Below, piece by piece: positions 41,805-50,143 of a DNA stretch of 64,000 nt. The translations under genes were made by a program, and so were the position numbers. The DNA is taken from contig JAUVZL010000002.1 of assembly GCA_030602565.1 (NCBI GenBank), positions 32,253 through 96,252 on the forward strand, written 5' to 3'. Below the pieces are notes generated by a model, which was not told the DNA's origin, made no database searches, and was given only the letters and a program-made list of their open reading frames with translations. The DNA comes from Candidatus Stahliibacteriota bacterium (GTDB lineage: Bacteria > Hydrothermota > Tepidihabitantia > SM23-42). Numbering within the stretch: the stretch's first letter is position 1; each line of letters opens with the position of its first letter.

Positions 41805-43214
41805 TTATTTCTTTATTTTTACAATTTTCGTCTTTAAAACTCTATTTTTATTTTTTATTATTAAAAAATACACACCTGATTTTAATTCTTTACCAATCTT
41901 GATAGTTTCTTGCCCTTTTGTTTTCAAATGGATTAATGCTCTTCCCATAATGTCATAAATGGAAATGTCATATAGATTGGCAGGATGTAATCCAGACAAT
42001 TTTAATTGATCAGCAAAGATTGATTTAATTATTTCTATATTAACCTGTGATTCATATCCTTGCTCTGCTATACCTGTTGAATCCCAGAAATTGTTTCTTA
42101 TTGCATTCCAAAGGTGGTCATAGGAGCGGTCATAGCCGAGTGCCCAGCATCCAGCACCCTCAAGCAATGAATCATTAACCATGCCAAACTTGATGTCGAG
42201 TGATACAGAATCATCATACCAGCATTGATGCCATTCGCTTGTGTAATAGCGATACCACGGAGTCAGAGAATAATCATCCCATATTCTACCATAGGTATTC
42301 GCGTTCTGGAAAGCATAATAATATATCTTTGCTGAAGCCGTGCCGGTTGTGGCACTCCCCATGTCTTGAGATACCGTAGGCCAATCATAACCATAATAAG
42401 GAATGCCTAAAATTATCTTCGACCCGTCCACCCCATATGCTTTATAACTGCCTATCGACTTTGCGGCGCAATACTGTCCCCAGAAAGAAGAAGGAACACA
42501 AGGCGAGACCGGTCCAGCTACTGATGAACCGCTCCAGTGAAAATCATAAGCCATGATGAATAGACCATCGCAGTGGTCAGCCAAGTAGTCGATGTCATAA
42601 CCCGGGTACCATTCAGGCACCGCGATTGAGGCGATATACACATCTTTTCTACCTCCTGAATGACCCCAGAGTTCGACCGAGAGATCATTGATAAATAAAT
42701 TAAAGCTATCGCGCACTGAACTGGTCACGAACTCAAAATCGATATTAGCACCTTCAATGCCGTAATTCGTCATGAAATCGCTGATATTATTTATTGCATT
42801 CTGCCTTGCTGTTGCATTATTAAGAAAAGCACTCACATTGGAACTGCCAAAGACAATAAAGGTCATATGGATTGGAACGCCGTTGGCATGGCTATGGTCG
42901 CGAATGCAGGTGAAGCGGCTTAGATACGGAATGCCGCCCAGACTACCATCTGTCGGATCGATCTCTACTGAGAAATAGGCGATATGCGTAAGCAATTCCA
43001 TTTGGAAATAATCATAATATATCGTGTCTATCCAATACGGACAATAACCATAATAGTCCTTGTTCATTTCGCGCGATCTGGCTTGAAGCGGTACATAAGC
43101 GAGTTGTGTCTGATTGACTACTGAAAAAACCGCGTCATCCAGATGATTTTCATATTCTATTTGGTGTATTGAAGGTGAATGCGCGAGGCATGCAAGTACT
43201 AAAAAAAACATCAT
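41805..43214 (-). CDS. Secreted GH18-like (chitinase/spore-peptidoglycan hydrolase type) protein
   Basis: A 469-residue protein with N-terminal signal (MMFFLVLACLAHS). The glycoside-hydrolase 18 barrel is recognisable: LTHIAYFSVEID (strand 1), GIEGANIDFEFV near 150-161 with the D-x-E pair of the DxxDxDxE motif, and FIMAYDFHW near 226-234. The fourth-position Asp of the motif is replaced (E-G-A-N instead of D-G-x-D). The C-terminus is a sorting domain (IYDIMGRALIHLK, LKSGVYFLIIKNK). It probably cleaves GlcNAc-containing glycans outside the cell, if active. It overlaps the upstream small gene by 4 nt. Confidence 0.82.
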   Translation of the reverse strand: MMFFLVLACLAHSPSIHQIEYENHLDDAVFSVVNQTQLAYVPLQARSREMNKDYYGYCPYWIDTIYYDYFQMELLTHIAYFSVEIDPTDGSLGGIPYLSRFTCIRDHSHANGVPIHMTFIVFGSSNVSAFLNNATARQNAINNISDFMTNYGIEGANIDFEFVTSSVRDSFNLFINDLSVELWGHSGGRKDVYIASIAVPEWYPGYDIDYLADHCDGLFIMAYDFHWSGSSVAGPVSPCVPSSFWGQYCAAKSIGSYKAYGVDGSKIILGIPYYGYDWPTVSQDMGSATTGTASAKIYYYAFQNANTYGRIWDDYSLTPWYRYYTSEWHQCWYDDSVSLDIKFGMVNDSLLEGAGCWALGYDRSYDHLWNAIRNNFWDSTGIAEQGYESQVNIEIIKSIFADQLKLSGLHPANLYDISIYDIMGRALIHLKTKGQETIKIGKELKSGVYFLIIKNKNRVLKTKIVKIKK

Positions 43215-43501
43215 TCTGTCCTTGTCCTGCGTACCCTATTGATGATCAAGAAAATCGCCACGGCGAGGATCAGGATTATAATTATTACAATAATGAGCGT
43301 AGAATTAATAAAGATACGTACTTGATCAGCGTGCTCTTCGGTCATTGAGCCCTGGGTATCGTCCTGCAGACTGTCCTGGTGTAATTTTAGTTCGTGCTGG
43401 TGTATGCTTTCGAAATTAGAATCAGGCATTGAAGATTTAGCTGCAGCGTTTACAATCCCCACAAAAAATATTATCAAGAACACCAATATATAAGGTTTCA
43501 A
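43211..43501 (-). CDS. Small membrane protein, unknown function
   Basis: A 96-residue protein from a TTG start (43501) placed behind GAGGAGG. It has a signal-like helix (about 4-20), a polar His/Gln/Asp-rich middle (SIHQHELKLHQDSLQDD) and a second helix (about 67-87) with a basic end (NRVRRTRTE). I do not recognise the family. It shares a transcript with the GH18-like gene (4-nt overlap), so it may help its export or anchoring. Confidence 0.65.
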   Translation of the reverse strand: MKPYILVFLIIFFVGIVNAAAKSSMPDSNFESIHQHELKLHQDSLQDDTQGSMTEEHADQVRIFINSTLIIVIIIILILAVAIFLIINRVRRTRTE

Positions 43502-43519
43502 TTGATCCTCCTCTATTTC

Positions 43520-43548
43520 ATTATAAATGACTACGGTGGGTCTGTCAA
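43520..43548 (-). promoter_or_regulatory. Promoter of small membrane protein / GH18-like genes
   Basis: TTGACA, 17-nt spacer, TATAAT, with GAGGAGG between it and the TTG start at 43501. Confidence 0.82.
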
Positions 43549-43558
43549 GGAATATTGT

Positions 43559-43587
43559 CCCCGTTAGAATGCAAGCATCTTACGGGG
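43559..43587. terminator. Hairpin after CCA/poly(A) polymerase-family gene
   Basis: CCCCGTTAGAATGC pairs with GCATCTTACGGGG around AA, two bases beyond the stop of the gene at 43589. No long T-run follows on the minus strand, so efficiency is uncertain. Confidence 0.5.
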
Positions 43588-43588
43588 T

Positions 43589-44953
43589 TTATGAAGGGGG
43601 TTTACTGAGTCTTTGGTCAATATCAAGGGCGATCTTTACCCCCTCTTCTTTGGTCTTTATCTTCTCTTCAAGCTGCAAATCGAGGAGTTCCTGAAGGATT
43701 ACTTTAAATTTGGGTCCGGGCTTCAAACCGAGAGCTATTAAGTCATAGCCATTCACCAGTGGTTCAACTTTAGGTTTGGCATCGTCTGCCCTTTTCAACA
43801 CGATCATTCTCGTGAAGACTTGCTCAAGGTGCTTTGTCCAACCGGCAGTTGCATAACCATCAGCCCAAGCAATCATCATGGCACCAAGCCAATCATCGCC
43901 CAGGTCCCGAAAAAACCTGCGAATCGCACGATCAGTCAATGCTGAATTCGTTGCCAGCAGATGAAGCCTCATGTGTTCCTTGACTAACTTGCTTACTGTA
44001 TTTACATCGTTGCGCGACATTTTCAAACGTTTAGAGCCAAGCGTACGCATTATCCGACTGCCCTTTGTGTCATGTCCATAAAAATGAATTTCGCCGTTCT
44101 TAACAAGCAGTGTATCTGGCTTAGCAACATCATGGAACAAACCAGCAAGTTTAACCAAAGGTACGCGTTTGGTTTCGGCAAAATAAAGAGAAAACTCAGG
44201 CTCAATACTTTTGAAAAATCCATCTTTCATAAGATGCTCTAATGCTTCATAGGTACCGAGCGAATGATTCCATAGATAGTCATCCTCAATAATCTTTTTC
44301 GCTTCAGGATACACCTGTAAAAAAAGCCCGAGCGTGTTCATTTTAAGAATCATGGCAAAGGAATCTGGCGTTGCCATGATGCGCAGCATCTCATAACCAA
44401 TACGTTCGGCTGCTATCTTCTTTAGGCTCACTTGCTTGGCATATTTAAAAAAGTCCTTGTGCAGACTAAGACGCAGTTCTAGCGAAAGCCTAAACCCACG
44501 CAGCACGCGTAAAGGATCTTGTTTTAGTGCTTGATCAGTAGTCAACCTTAAAGTCCCTTTTTTCAAATCCTTCGCACCGTTAAAGGGGTCATAGAATTCA
44601 AGCGTATCACAATTCACTGCCACGGAATTGATCGTAAAATCGCGCCGCTTCAAATCAGTTGTAATGTCCTTCTTGCCGATACCAATAAAGTCATATATGA
44701 TATTGTCTGTGACAACGCGTGCTTCATCATCGGTTTCGCTCAAAAGAACAAATGCTCCTTTGGTCTTACGGGCAAAACTGCGCGCAAAGCGAATACCTGA
44801 ACCAGATACTGCGAAATCATAATCAACTGGCTCAATGCCTAAGATAAAATCCCGGATAGTCCCGCCGACAAGGTACAGCTTGCGCTTGCCTTTCAGTACA
44901 TTGACGCGCTGAATGCTTTGGTTTTCTGTGATAAATTTCGACAAAGATTCCAT
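43589..44953 (-). CDS. CCA tRNA nucleotidyltransferase / poly(A) polymerase family with HD domain
   Basis: A 454-residue class II nucleotidyltransferase. The head has LVGGTIRDFILGIEPVDYDF (about 29-48), RRDFTINSVAV (about 103-113) and DPLRVLRGFRLSLEL; the C-terminal half has an HD domain (LAGLFHDVAKPDT and FYGHDTKGSRIM). This is the PcnB/CCA layout with HD. It either adds CCA to tRNA ends or A-tails to RNA; with no second copy in view, CCA addition is the more likely main role. Leaderless by promoter position. Confidence 0.9.
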   Translation of the reverse strand: MESLSKFITENQSIQRVNVLKGKRKLYLVGGTIRDFILGIEPVDYDFAVSGSGIRFARSFARKTKGAFVLLSETDDEARVVTDNIIYDFIGIGKKDITTDLKRRDFTINSVAVNCDTLEFYDPFNGAKDLKKGTLRLTTDQALKQDPLRVLRGFRLSLELRLSLHKDFFKYAKQVSLKKIAAERIGYEMLRIMATPDSFAMILKMNTLGLFLQVYPEAKKIIEDDYLWNHSLGTYEALEHLMKDGFFKSIEPEFSLYFAETKRVPLVKLAGLFHDVAKPDTLLVKNGEIHFYGHDTKGSRIMRTLGSKRLKMSRNDVNTVSKLVKEHMRLHLLATNSALTDRAIRRFFRDLGDDWLGAMMIAWADGYATAGWTKHLEQVFTRMIVLKRADDAKPKVEPLVNGYDLIALGLKPGPKFKVILQELLDLQLEEKIKTKEEGVKIALDIDQRLSKPPS

Positions 44954-44959
44954 CGTGCT

Positions 44960-44988
44960 ATTCTACTCGGTATACCAATGCCTGTCAA
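44960..44988 (-). promoter_or_regulatory. Promoter of nucleotidyltransferase gene, leaderless
   Basis: TTGACA, 17-nt spacer, TAGAAT, then 6 nt to the ATG at 44953. Confidence 0.8.
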
Positions 44989-45320
44989 CGATATATGCAA
45001 AAGTGACGGAGTATCGGAGAAAAAGTAAATACCTAAACCCAGCTCGTTTACAACGGGCTTGGGTAAAATCCAAAATGCCTAAATGCCTAAATGAACCAGA
45101 TCAATGAAGAAACGGACTAAACGCTTTTGATGAATCTGATTTTCAAAAACGTAGTTGCCTCTACCTGAGGCAGACAGGCCTGCCTGTAGGCAGACAGGTG
45201 ATTTATCAGGCTGCTCAATAAACCCCGCTCCTTCATAAGGGGCGTGGGTAAATTGAGCCACTACAATATCCTGGAATATGTCAATAGATTGAGGTTGAAT
45301 TTAACTTAAAATCCTAATTT
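44989..45320. repeat. Intergenic repeat cluster
   Basis: No gene. In order: words CGGAGTATCGGAGAAA (45007-45022), a hairpin ACCCAGCTCGT/ACGGGCTTGGGT (45037-45064), words AAATGCCTAAATGCCTAAATG-like (45071-45092), a CAGACAGG/CCTGCCTG palindrome cluster (45157-45200) and a GTAG REP element (45213-45271, minus orientation). Five different repeat types are stacked in about 330 bp. Confidence 0.65.
45213..45271 (-). repeat. GTAG-foot REP-like element
   Basis: On the minus strand: GTAG-TG-GCTCAATTTACCC, a loop, and the complementary arm GGGGTTTATTGAGC. It closely matches the copy at 1155-1211 over about 55 bases. Confidence 0.75.
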
Positions 45321-45361
45321 TATAAAAAAGAGCCTTCGGATGATTACCCAAAGGCTCTTTG
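45321..45361 (-). terminator. Rho-independent terminator of triplicated lipoprotein gene
   Basis: Stem AAAGAGCCTT (45327-45336) and AAGGCTCTTT (45351-45360); on the minus strand a run of T (TTTTTTATA) follows the stem. It lies 41 nt after the stop of the gene at 45402. Confidence 0.85.
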
Positions 45362-45401
45362 GAATTCAGTGCTGTCTGTGATTTTCGGTTTAGCTGTCCG
45401 T

Positions 45402-46553
45402 TTATTCTATTCTTATTTCAAACGGCTCTGGAGAACTTGCATTATCATGGTCGTCATGGACAAGAACAAAATACTCCTGACCTGCTTTAACATCAAACTC
45501 TGCAGGACATTTTTTCCAATCACTACTGTGTTCTAGCCTATTGGGATCTTTTTTATCTAATACATATAATCTTATTTCAGGAGTTATATCAGAAAACCCC
45601 TTAGCCAGAAACTTGATTTTACCTGCCTTAGACGATTTAATCTTATAATAATCTTGATCGCCAGTGGGAAAGATAGCCAGATTTATTGTATCGCCTTGTT
45701 TTATTATCTTGGCATCTTTAAAATCATCATTTGGTTCATATTGATCCATTTCGTCCAGAAATTCGATTTTTAAATCATAAGGTGTTTCAGAAGCACCGTT
45801 ATCATGATCGTCATGGAGCAGCATGAAATATTCGCCTGCCTCAGATACAAAACAGGCATCAGGTAATCTTTTCCAATCTCTTATCGTTTTTACTTTTGGA
45901 TCTGCCCATTCATCAAAAACAAAATATTTCACCTCTGGAGTTATTCCTTCAGGAACGTTTTTCGATTTTATAGTTAGATAACCCTGCTTTTCTACTTTCA
46001 CTTTTAACCAATCCTGGTCTTCTACTGGATAAACAGCTATTTTGAGATCAGCACCAAATTCAATTTCTTTTGCATCTTCTGGTCCATTATTAGGTTCGGT
46101 TGGGTCAAATTCCTTTAGAAAATCAACCTTAATTTGAGCTGGTTTGCCAGATGATGCATTATCATGATCATCCTTGATAACAAAATAATAAGTGCCTGCT
46201 TCAAAAACGAATAATGCATCAGGAAGTCTGCGCCAGCCTCGAAGCCGTTTCTCTTTTTTACCTTCCCACTCTTGATATAATGCAAAAACGATTTCAAGCC
46301 CAATCTCTTCAGGAACCTGACTTGCCTGAACTTTTAGATAACCCTGTTCAGCAAGATTCACTTTAAACCAGTCCATATCACCTTTCGGGTTAATCGTAAG
46401 CGAAAATGGTTGGCCTAAGGTTATGTCATTTGCTTGATCAATCTTGTTGTTTGGTTCTTTATCTCCACCGCCTTTTCCATCCCCGCAGCTAACGAACATT
46501 AATGTCAATAGTATTGTCAGGGCGTTTATTAGCTTTATGTATTTGGACTTCAT
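45402..46553 (-). CDS. Lipoprotein with three tandem PPC-like domains
   Basis: A 383-residue protein with a lipoprotein signal (lipobox FVSC, Cys at about 23). The mature part is three copies of one domain of about 115 residues (about 32-145, 146-265, 266-383). Each copy begins with a (D/E)PNN or YEPND segment, has a GD(M/Q)D(W/Y) segment and ends with a striking acidic motif: KDDHDNASS, HDDHDNGAS, HDDHDNASS. The layout is similar to pre-peptidase C-terminal (PPC) beta-sandwich domains, but no protease is attached. The DDHDN motif could bind calcium. It has its own promoter, GGAGG site and terminator, so it is a single-gene unit. Confidence 0.8.
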   Translation of the reverse strand: MKSKYIKLINALTILLTLMFVSCGDGKGGGDKEPNNKIDQANDITLGQPFSLTINPKGDMDWFKVNLAEQGYLKVQASQVPEEIGLEIVFALYQEWEGKKEKRLRGWRRLPDALFVFEAGTYYFVIKDDHDNASSGKPAQIKVDFLKEFDPTEPNNGPEDAKEIEFGADLKIAVYPVEDQDWLKVKVEKQGYLTIKSKNVPEGITPEVKYFVFDEWADPKVKTIRDWKRLPDACFVSEAGEYFMLLHDDHDNGASETPYDLKIEFLDEMDQYEPNDDFKDAKIIKQGDTINLAIFPTGDQDYYKIKSSKAGKIKFLAKGFSDITPEIRLYVLDKKDPNRLEHSSDWKKCPAEFDVKAGQEYFVLVHDDHDNASSPEPFEIRIE

Positions 46554-46574
46554 TCCATACCTCCTTGATATTGT

Positions 46575-46602
46575 ATTATAATCAAAACCCTCAAAAAATC
46601 AA
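46575..46602 (-). promoter_or_regulatory. Promoter of triplicated lipoprotein
   Basis: TTGATT, 16-nt spacer, TATAAT, then AAGGAGG at 46560-46566 and the ATG at 46553. Confidence 0.78.
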
Positions 46603-46609
46603 GAACCAG

Positions 46610-46678
46610 ATTATAGTTGATCCGTCTGAATCTGAGTGCCTTCTGCCTACTACTTACTGCTTACTGCCTACTGTCTTT
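46610..46678. repeat. Micro-repeat DNA between lipoprotein and M1 peptidase genes
   Basis: Words GATCCGTCTGAATCTG and then CTGCCTACTACTTACTGC, TTACTGCCTACTGTC. It carries two of the word families found elsewhere in the window. Confidence 0.65.
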
Positions 46679-49375
46679 TCAAAATCCTATTGACCAACGG
46701 AATCGCCAACCCTGATCAGTTGATGCATAGAACGGACAGTTGAATGATAACGGACCAAGGACAAACCTTGCACCCACGTCAAAGGCAAAGTCACCGTAAA
46801 AGCCGGCATCAACAAAAATCCTTGCCCGTGTATTACTGGGAAATTCAAGGTTCATACAATACATTTCATCTGATTTGATGTGCAGGGTTTGATACCCCCT
46901 CATATTTCCATCACCCGGGATATGGATCCGCTCTTGTGGTGAAAAAGTTCCAGATTGACCGCCAATAAGATCCGGTATGAAAGTAATACGCAGCGCACCA
47001 CTCAAAAAGAATTGCTCCTGGATTGGCGGTGTGCCAAATATTTTTCCGGCAAACAAACGGATATTGCACGGCAAGAGCAAGTCAAGTTCTCGTTCTACCA
47101 CGGCTATTGCCTTCACATAGTTCCATGCACTGCCAAAGACTTCATGGGCTACGCATAGACCCAAACCAACGCGCCATGAACCATGCTTGAATGACAGATC
47201 ATTATGGATCATGATATTTGTACCAAGTTCCCAGTCAAGCGTATCAACCGGTCTGTATGAGTAGAGGTTTCGATAAACAAACATACTTTTGACTTCGAGT
47301 TGTGGCGTGCGGGTCAGTGGAATGCCCAGGTTACTTACCAGACCAATCGATGCCTTGTCCTCACCATTGACCTTAGCACCGCTCAAGGCAAGCCGCGTGC
47401 GAAACCCCCGCCTGAACAAAAGGGGTGTCTGGTAACTAAATGACGAATAGAGATTACTGCTTTTGGTGCCATAAGTGCACCCAGCGACCCATTGGTTTCG
47501 ACCTTTCATAAAATCAAAATCTACAAACTCTGCACCAGCTAAGTACATACCTAAAATAATACCGTCGTACGAGCCATACCATAAATAAGGTGCCCAGATA
47601 ATCTGGTAGGCATCGAGTGAAGGCAGACTGAAGATCGGTTTTACCTCGACTTTGCGTGGATGAAAGTTATTCCAGTAATTTGGTTCAAGTGAATAGCCAT
47701 GGGGATCAATGATCACTTTTTTAATATTTCCAGCTACTTCTAACATAATTATTGTATCAACCTTTGCCCGCGTATCTATACGAAAAACACGCATGCCTGA
47801 TTCAGCTTCAACGAGTACATCGACCGGAACCTGCAACTTGCCCTTATTCTCCACGACCACCTTATTACCCCATACTTTCTCAACTGACCAATCACAATAT
47901 TCCGTGGTATTGAGAAAAGAATCGAAAAGAGATTGCAAATCCTCACCGCTTTCATCTTCGCATATCCGGATAAAATCCTCAGTCTTTGGATGTTTAAATT
48001 TGTAAGTTTCAAAATACCTCTTGAGGATTCTATCAAATCGCTCTCGTCCTAAAATACCTTCAAGGTTGAACAGAAACAGCGCCGGTTTTGAATACGCACT
48101 ATTGACATAAGCAACTGGGACTTCGACATACTCGTATGCTGAGGTAAGAATCGGCATTTCCATCTGGTTGGTTTGTGTCAGGTAATAGACTAATTTGTGG
48201 TAGTAACGCCTGGTTATAGATGGCACAAGCGGTACATGAAATTTGAGCAGGGAGTTTTCTCTGCCGTATTTATCTTCAAGATACCTGATCTCCGTATAGG
48301 TCGTAAACCCTTCATCAAGCCACGCCTCATCCATTTCATTTGAACCAAGAAGTCCATAGAACCATTGATGACCAATCTCATGAATGATCACAATTTCAAA
48401 CAATCGAGTGAACGGGTCTTCATCCAAACCAATAATGACCAAATGCGGATACTCCATGCCACCCAAAAAACTACCATCGACAATACTGAGGTTTTTATAT
48501 GGGTATTTGCCATACCATTGATTATACCGGCTTACTGCGTCGATTCCATAAGTGCCAGCATTCTTCCATTTATTTTCATTACGTTTCTGAAAGAAAACAT
48601 AAATATTAGTATCATCAACATTCAATCTCTCGACTAAGTAATCAGGATCACCTACCCAGGCAAAATCGTGAACGTTTTCTGCATGAAACCTGACCGTTCT
48701 TGGTCCACCGGTCTTGATTTTTCTTTTCGCCGTGATCAATGAATCCATAAAGATAATGTCTTCAGGATCAAGCCGTTCACCCGTTGCCGCTACTACATAG
48801 TCACCTGGTACATCTATCACGACATCAAAACTCCCGTATTCCCCGTAGAATTCACCAATCGCATGGTAGGTATCAAGATGCCAGCCATCATCATCAAAAA
48901 CACACACTTTGGGATACCACTGGACCATTTCATAGTGATCGCCTTGATATCCTAACCTTGAAATATGTTTGGGAATTTTTAAATCGAATACGATCTTAAA
49001 ACAAGCTGAGTCGCCTTGTCTTATCAGTTCATCAAGGGGTATTATCAGTAATGTCCCTCTGATTTCAAAATCCAATGAAACTTCACCCCAGCGTACACTC
49101 TCGATATCAATGTAGCCACGCTCTGAGACATTCACTTTGGTAAAACCTGAAAAACCCATCTTCTTTGATTCCTTGGCAAAGACTGTTTCTTCATCCCGAA
49201 ATGCATTGGCATATAAATGGCAATAAAGAGTTTCTAAAGCAAATGGCGAGTTGTTGAAATAAGTCAAATACTCAATTGCGATTAGGCGGTGTTCCTCAGT
49301 ATTGAGTTTCGCCTTGATATCGTAGGATACTGTTTGTTGCCATTGTGATAAAAAAAATACAAAAATGCAAAGCAT
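46679..49375 (-). CDS. M1-family metallopeptidase fused to outer-membrane beta-barrel
   Basis: An 898-residue protein. Residues 1-18 are a signal peptide. The middle is an M1 (aminopeptidase N-like) domain: GGMEYPHLV in place of GAMEN, the zinc site HEIGH at about 332-336, and the third ligand Glu exactly 18 residues later in DEAWLDEGF. From about residue 600 the protein is beta-strand rich; the part GNMRGYQ, followed by FVDAGFYGDFAFDVGARFVL and a final strand ending WRFRWSIGF with terminal Phe, matches the C-terminal half of Omp85/bacterial surface antigen barrels. So the peptidase seems held in the outer membrane by its own barrel. The ATG lies 7 nt from the -10 box. Confidence 0.85.
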   Translation of the reverse strand: MLCIFVFFLSQWQQTVSYDIKAKLNTEEHRLIAIEYLTYFNNSPFALETLYCHLYANAFRDEETVFAKESKKMGFSGFTKVNVSERGYIDIESVRWGEVSLDFEIRGTLLIIPLDELIRQGDSACFKIVFDLKIPKHISRLGYQGDHYEMVQWYPKVCVFDDDGWHLDTYHAIGEFYGEYGSFDVVIDVPGDYVVAATGERLDPEDIIFMDSLITAKRKIKTGGPRTVRFHAENVHDFAWVGDPDYLVERLNVDDTNIYVFFQKRNENKWKNAGTYGIDAVSRYNQWYGKYPYKNLSIVDGSFLGGMEYPHLVIIGLDEDPFTRLFEIVIIHEIGHQWFYGLLGSNEMDEAWLDEGFTTYTEIRYLEDKYGRENSLLKFHVPLVPSITRRYYHKLVYYLTQTNQMEMPILTSAYEYVEVPVAYVNSAYSKPALFLFNLEGILGRERFDRILKRYFETYKFKHPKTEDFIRICEDESGEDLQSLFDSFLNTTEYCDWSVEKVWGNKVVVENKGKLQVPVDVLVEAESGMRVFRIDTRAKVDTIIMLEVAGNIKKVIIDPHGYSLEPNYWNNFHPRKVEVKPIFSLPSLDAYQIIWAPYLWYGSYDGIILGMYLAGAEFVDFDFMKGRNQWVAGCTYGTKSSNLYSSFSYQTPLLFRRGFRTRLALSGAKVNGEDKASIGLVSNLGIPLTRTPQLEVKSMFVYRNLYSYRPVDTLDWELGTNIMIHNDLSFKHGSWRVGLGLCVAHEVFGSAWNYVKAIAVVERELDLLLPCNIRLFAGKIFGTPPIQEQFFLSGALRITFIPDLIGGQSGTFSPQERIHIPGDGNMRGYQTLHIKSDEMYCMNLEFPSNTRARIFVDAGFYGDFAFDVGARFVLGPLSFNCPFYASTDQGWRFRWSIGF

Positions 49376-49382
49376 AATATCG

Positions 49383-49410
49383 ATTATATATAATTCACCC
49401 GGTTAATCAA
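49383..49410 (-). promoter_or_regulatory. Promoter of M1-barrel gene, leaderless
   Basis: TTGATT, 16-nt spacer, TATAAT, then 7 nt to the ATG at 49375. Confidence 0.78.
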
Positions 49411-49443
49411 CAGAGCTGATTGTTCAAAACTTAGTGGACTAAT

Positions 49444-49509
49444 GTAGCGGCACGATTTATCCCGCTTCGTATTATAATGCTATAAATAGAATTGCGGGAT
49501 TTATCGTGC
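49444..49509 (+). repeat. GTAG-foot REP-like element
   Basis: GTAG-CG-GCACGATTTATCCCGC at 49444-49465 pairs with GCGGGATTTATCGTGC at 49494-49509 (14 of 16 positions). The two central mismatches (TTT against AAA) are the same as in the copies at 1155 and 45213. Confidence 0.78.
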
Positions 49510-49882
49510 AAAATATAGGAGTTCATTAGCTTGCTAATGTGTTGTCGTGTGCGCCATAAATGGCGCTCATTGACTTAGCGTGAGGGATGCCACAGCCTCC
49601 TGCCTGCCCCGTAGGATGTTAATCGTACGGGGTCATCGTCCGACTTGATCGGACGATCCAGTCTTTTTGTTTTGTTTATCCCGCCGCGATTTCTACATCT
49701 GCGAAGCAGTCGTTTCTCCGTGTCTCCGTTTCACCCATTCTCCGATTTTTAGGAAAGATTCGACCCCATGCATATGTCAATATCTGACCTATTATATTTA
49801 TGGTTACGGTATGGATTTAATATCGTTGTTGTAATGTTGACTTCTATCAAAATATCGATAAAATAACCTAAAGGAGAAGAAA
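49510..49882. repeat. Intergenic region with further hairpins and micro-repeats
   Basis: No gene. It holds GCGCCAT/ATGGCGC (49551-49566), CCCCGTA/TACGGGG (49607-49632), ATCGTCCGA/TCGGACGAT (49635-49657) followed by a T-rich stretch, and words of the TTTCTCCGTGTCTCCGTTTC family (49708-49755). AAGGAGA precedes the ATG at 49883. Confidence 0.6.
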
Positions 49883-50143
49883 ATGCAAAAAAATATAACG
49901 ATAACACTGCCTCGGAAAGTTATCGTTGAAATTTTAAAACATTTGCCATTATCCGAAATTAAGAAAATCGAAGAAATCTTAAGTAAAAATAAAGACAAGA
50001 AGGTGCCAACATTTAGAATATCTAGTTCACCATTTTTTGGTCACAAACCAGGTAAACTTGGAAAAACCTCTGCTCAAGAAATAGATAAAATAATCAACAG
50101 GATAGTAATCATAAAAAGGCGACAAGTATTGCAAAGTCACTAG
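49883..50143 (+). CDS. VapB-like antitoxin (C-terminus altered by deletion)
   Basis: An 86-residue frame. The N-terminus MQKNITITLPRKVIVEILKH is a typical beta-strand plus helix of ribbon-helix-helix type antitoxins, and the C-terminal KTSAQEIDKIINR is the toxin-wrapping end. The last 14 or so residues (IVIIKRRQVLQSH) run into toxin DNA in the wrong frame. It likely paired with the PIN protein that follows, but the junction between them has been lost. AAAGGAGAAG precedes the ATG. Confidence 0.65.
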   Translation: MQKNITITLPRKVIVEILKHLPLSEIKKIEEILSKNKDKKVPTFRISSSPFFGHKPGKLGKTSAQEIDKIINRIVIIKRRQVLQSH

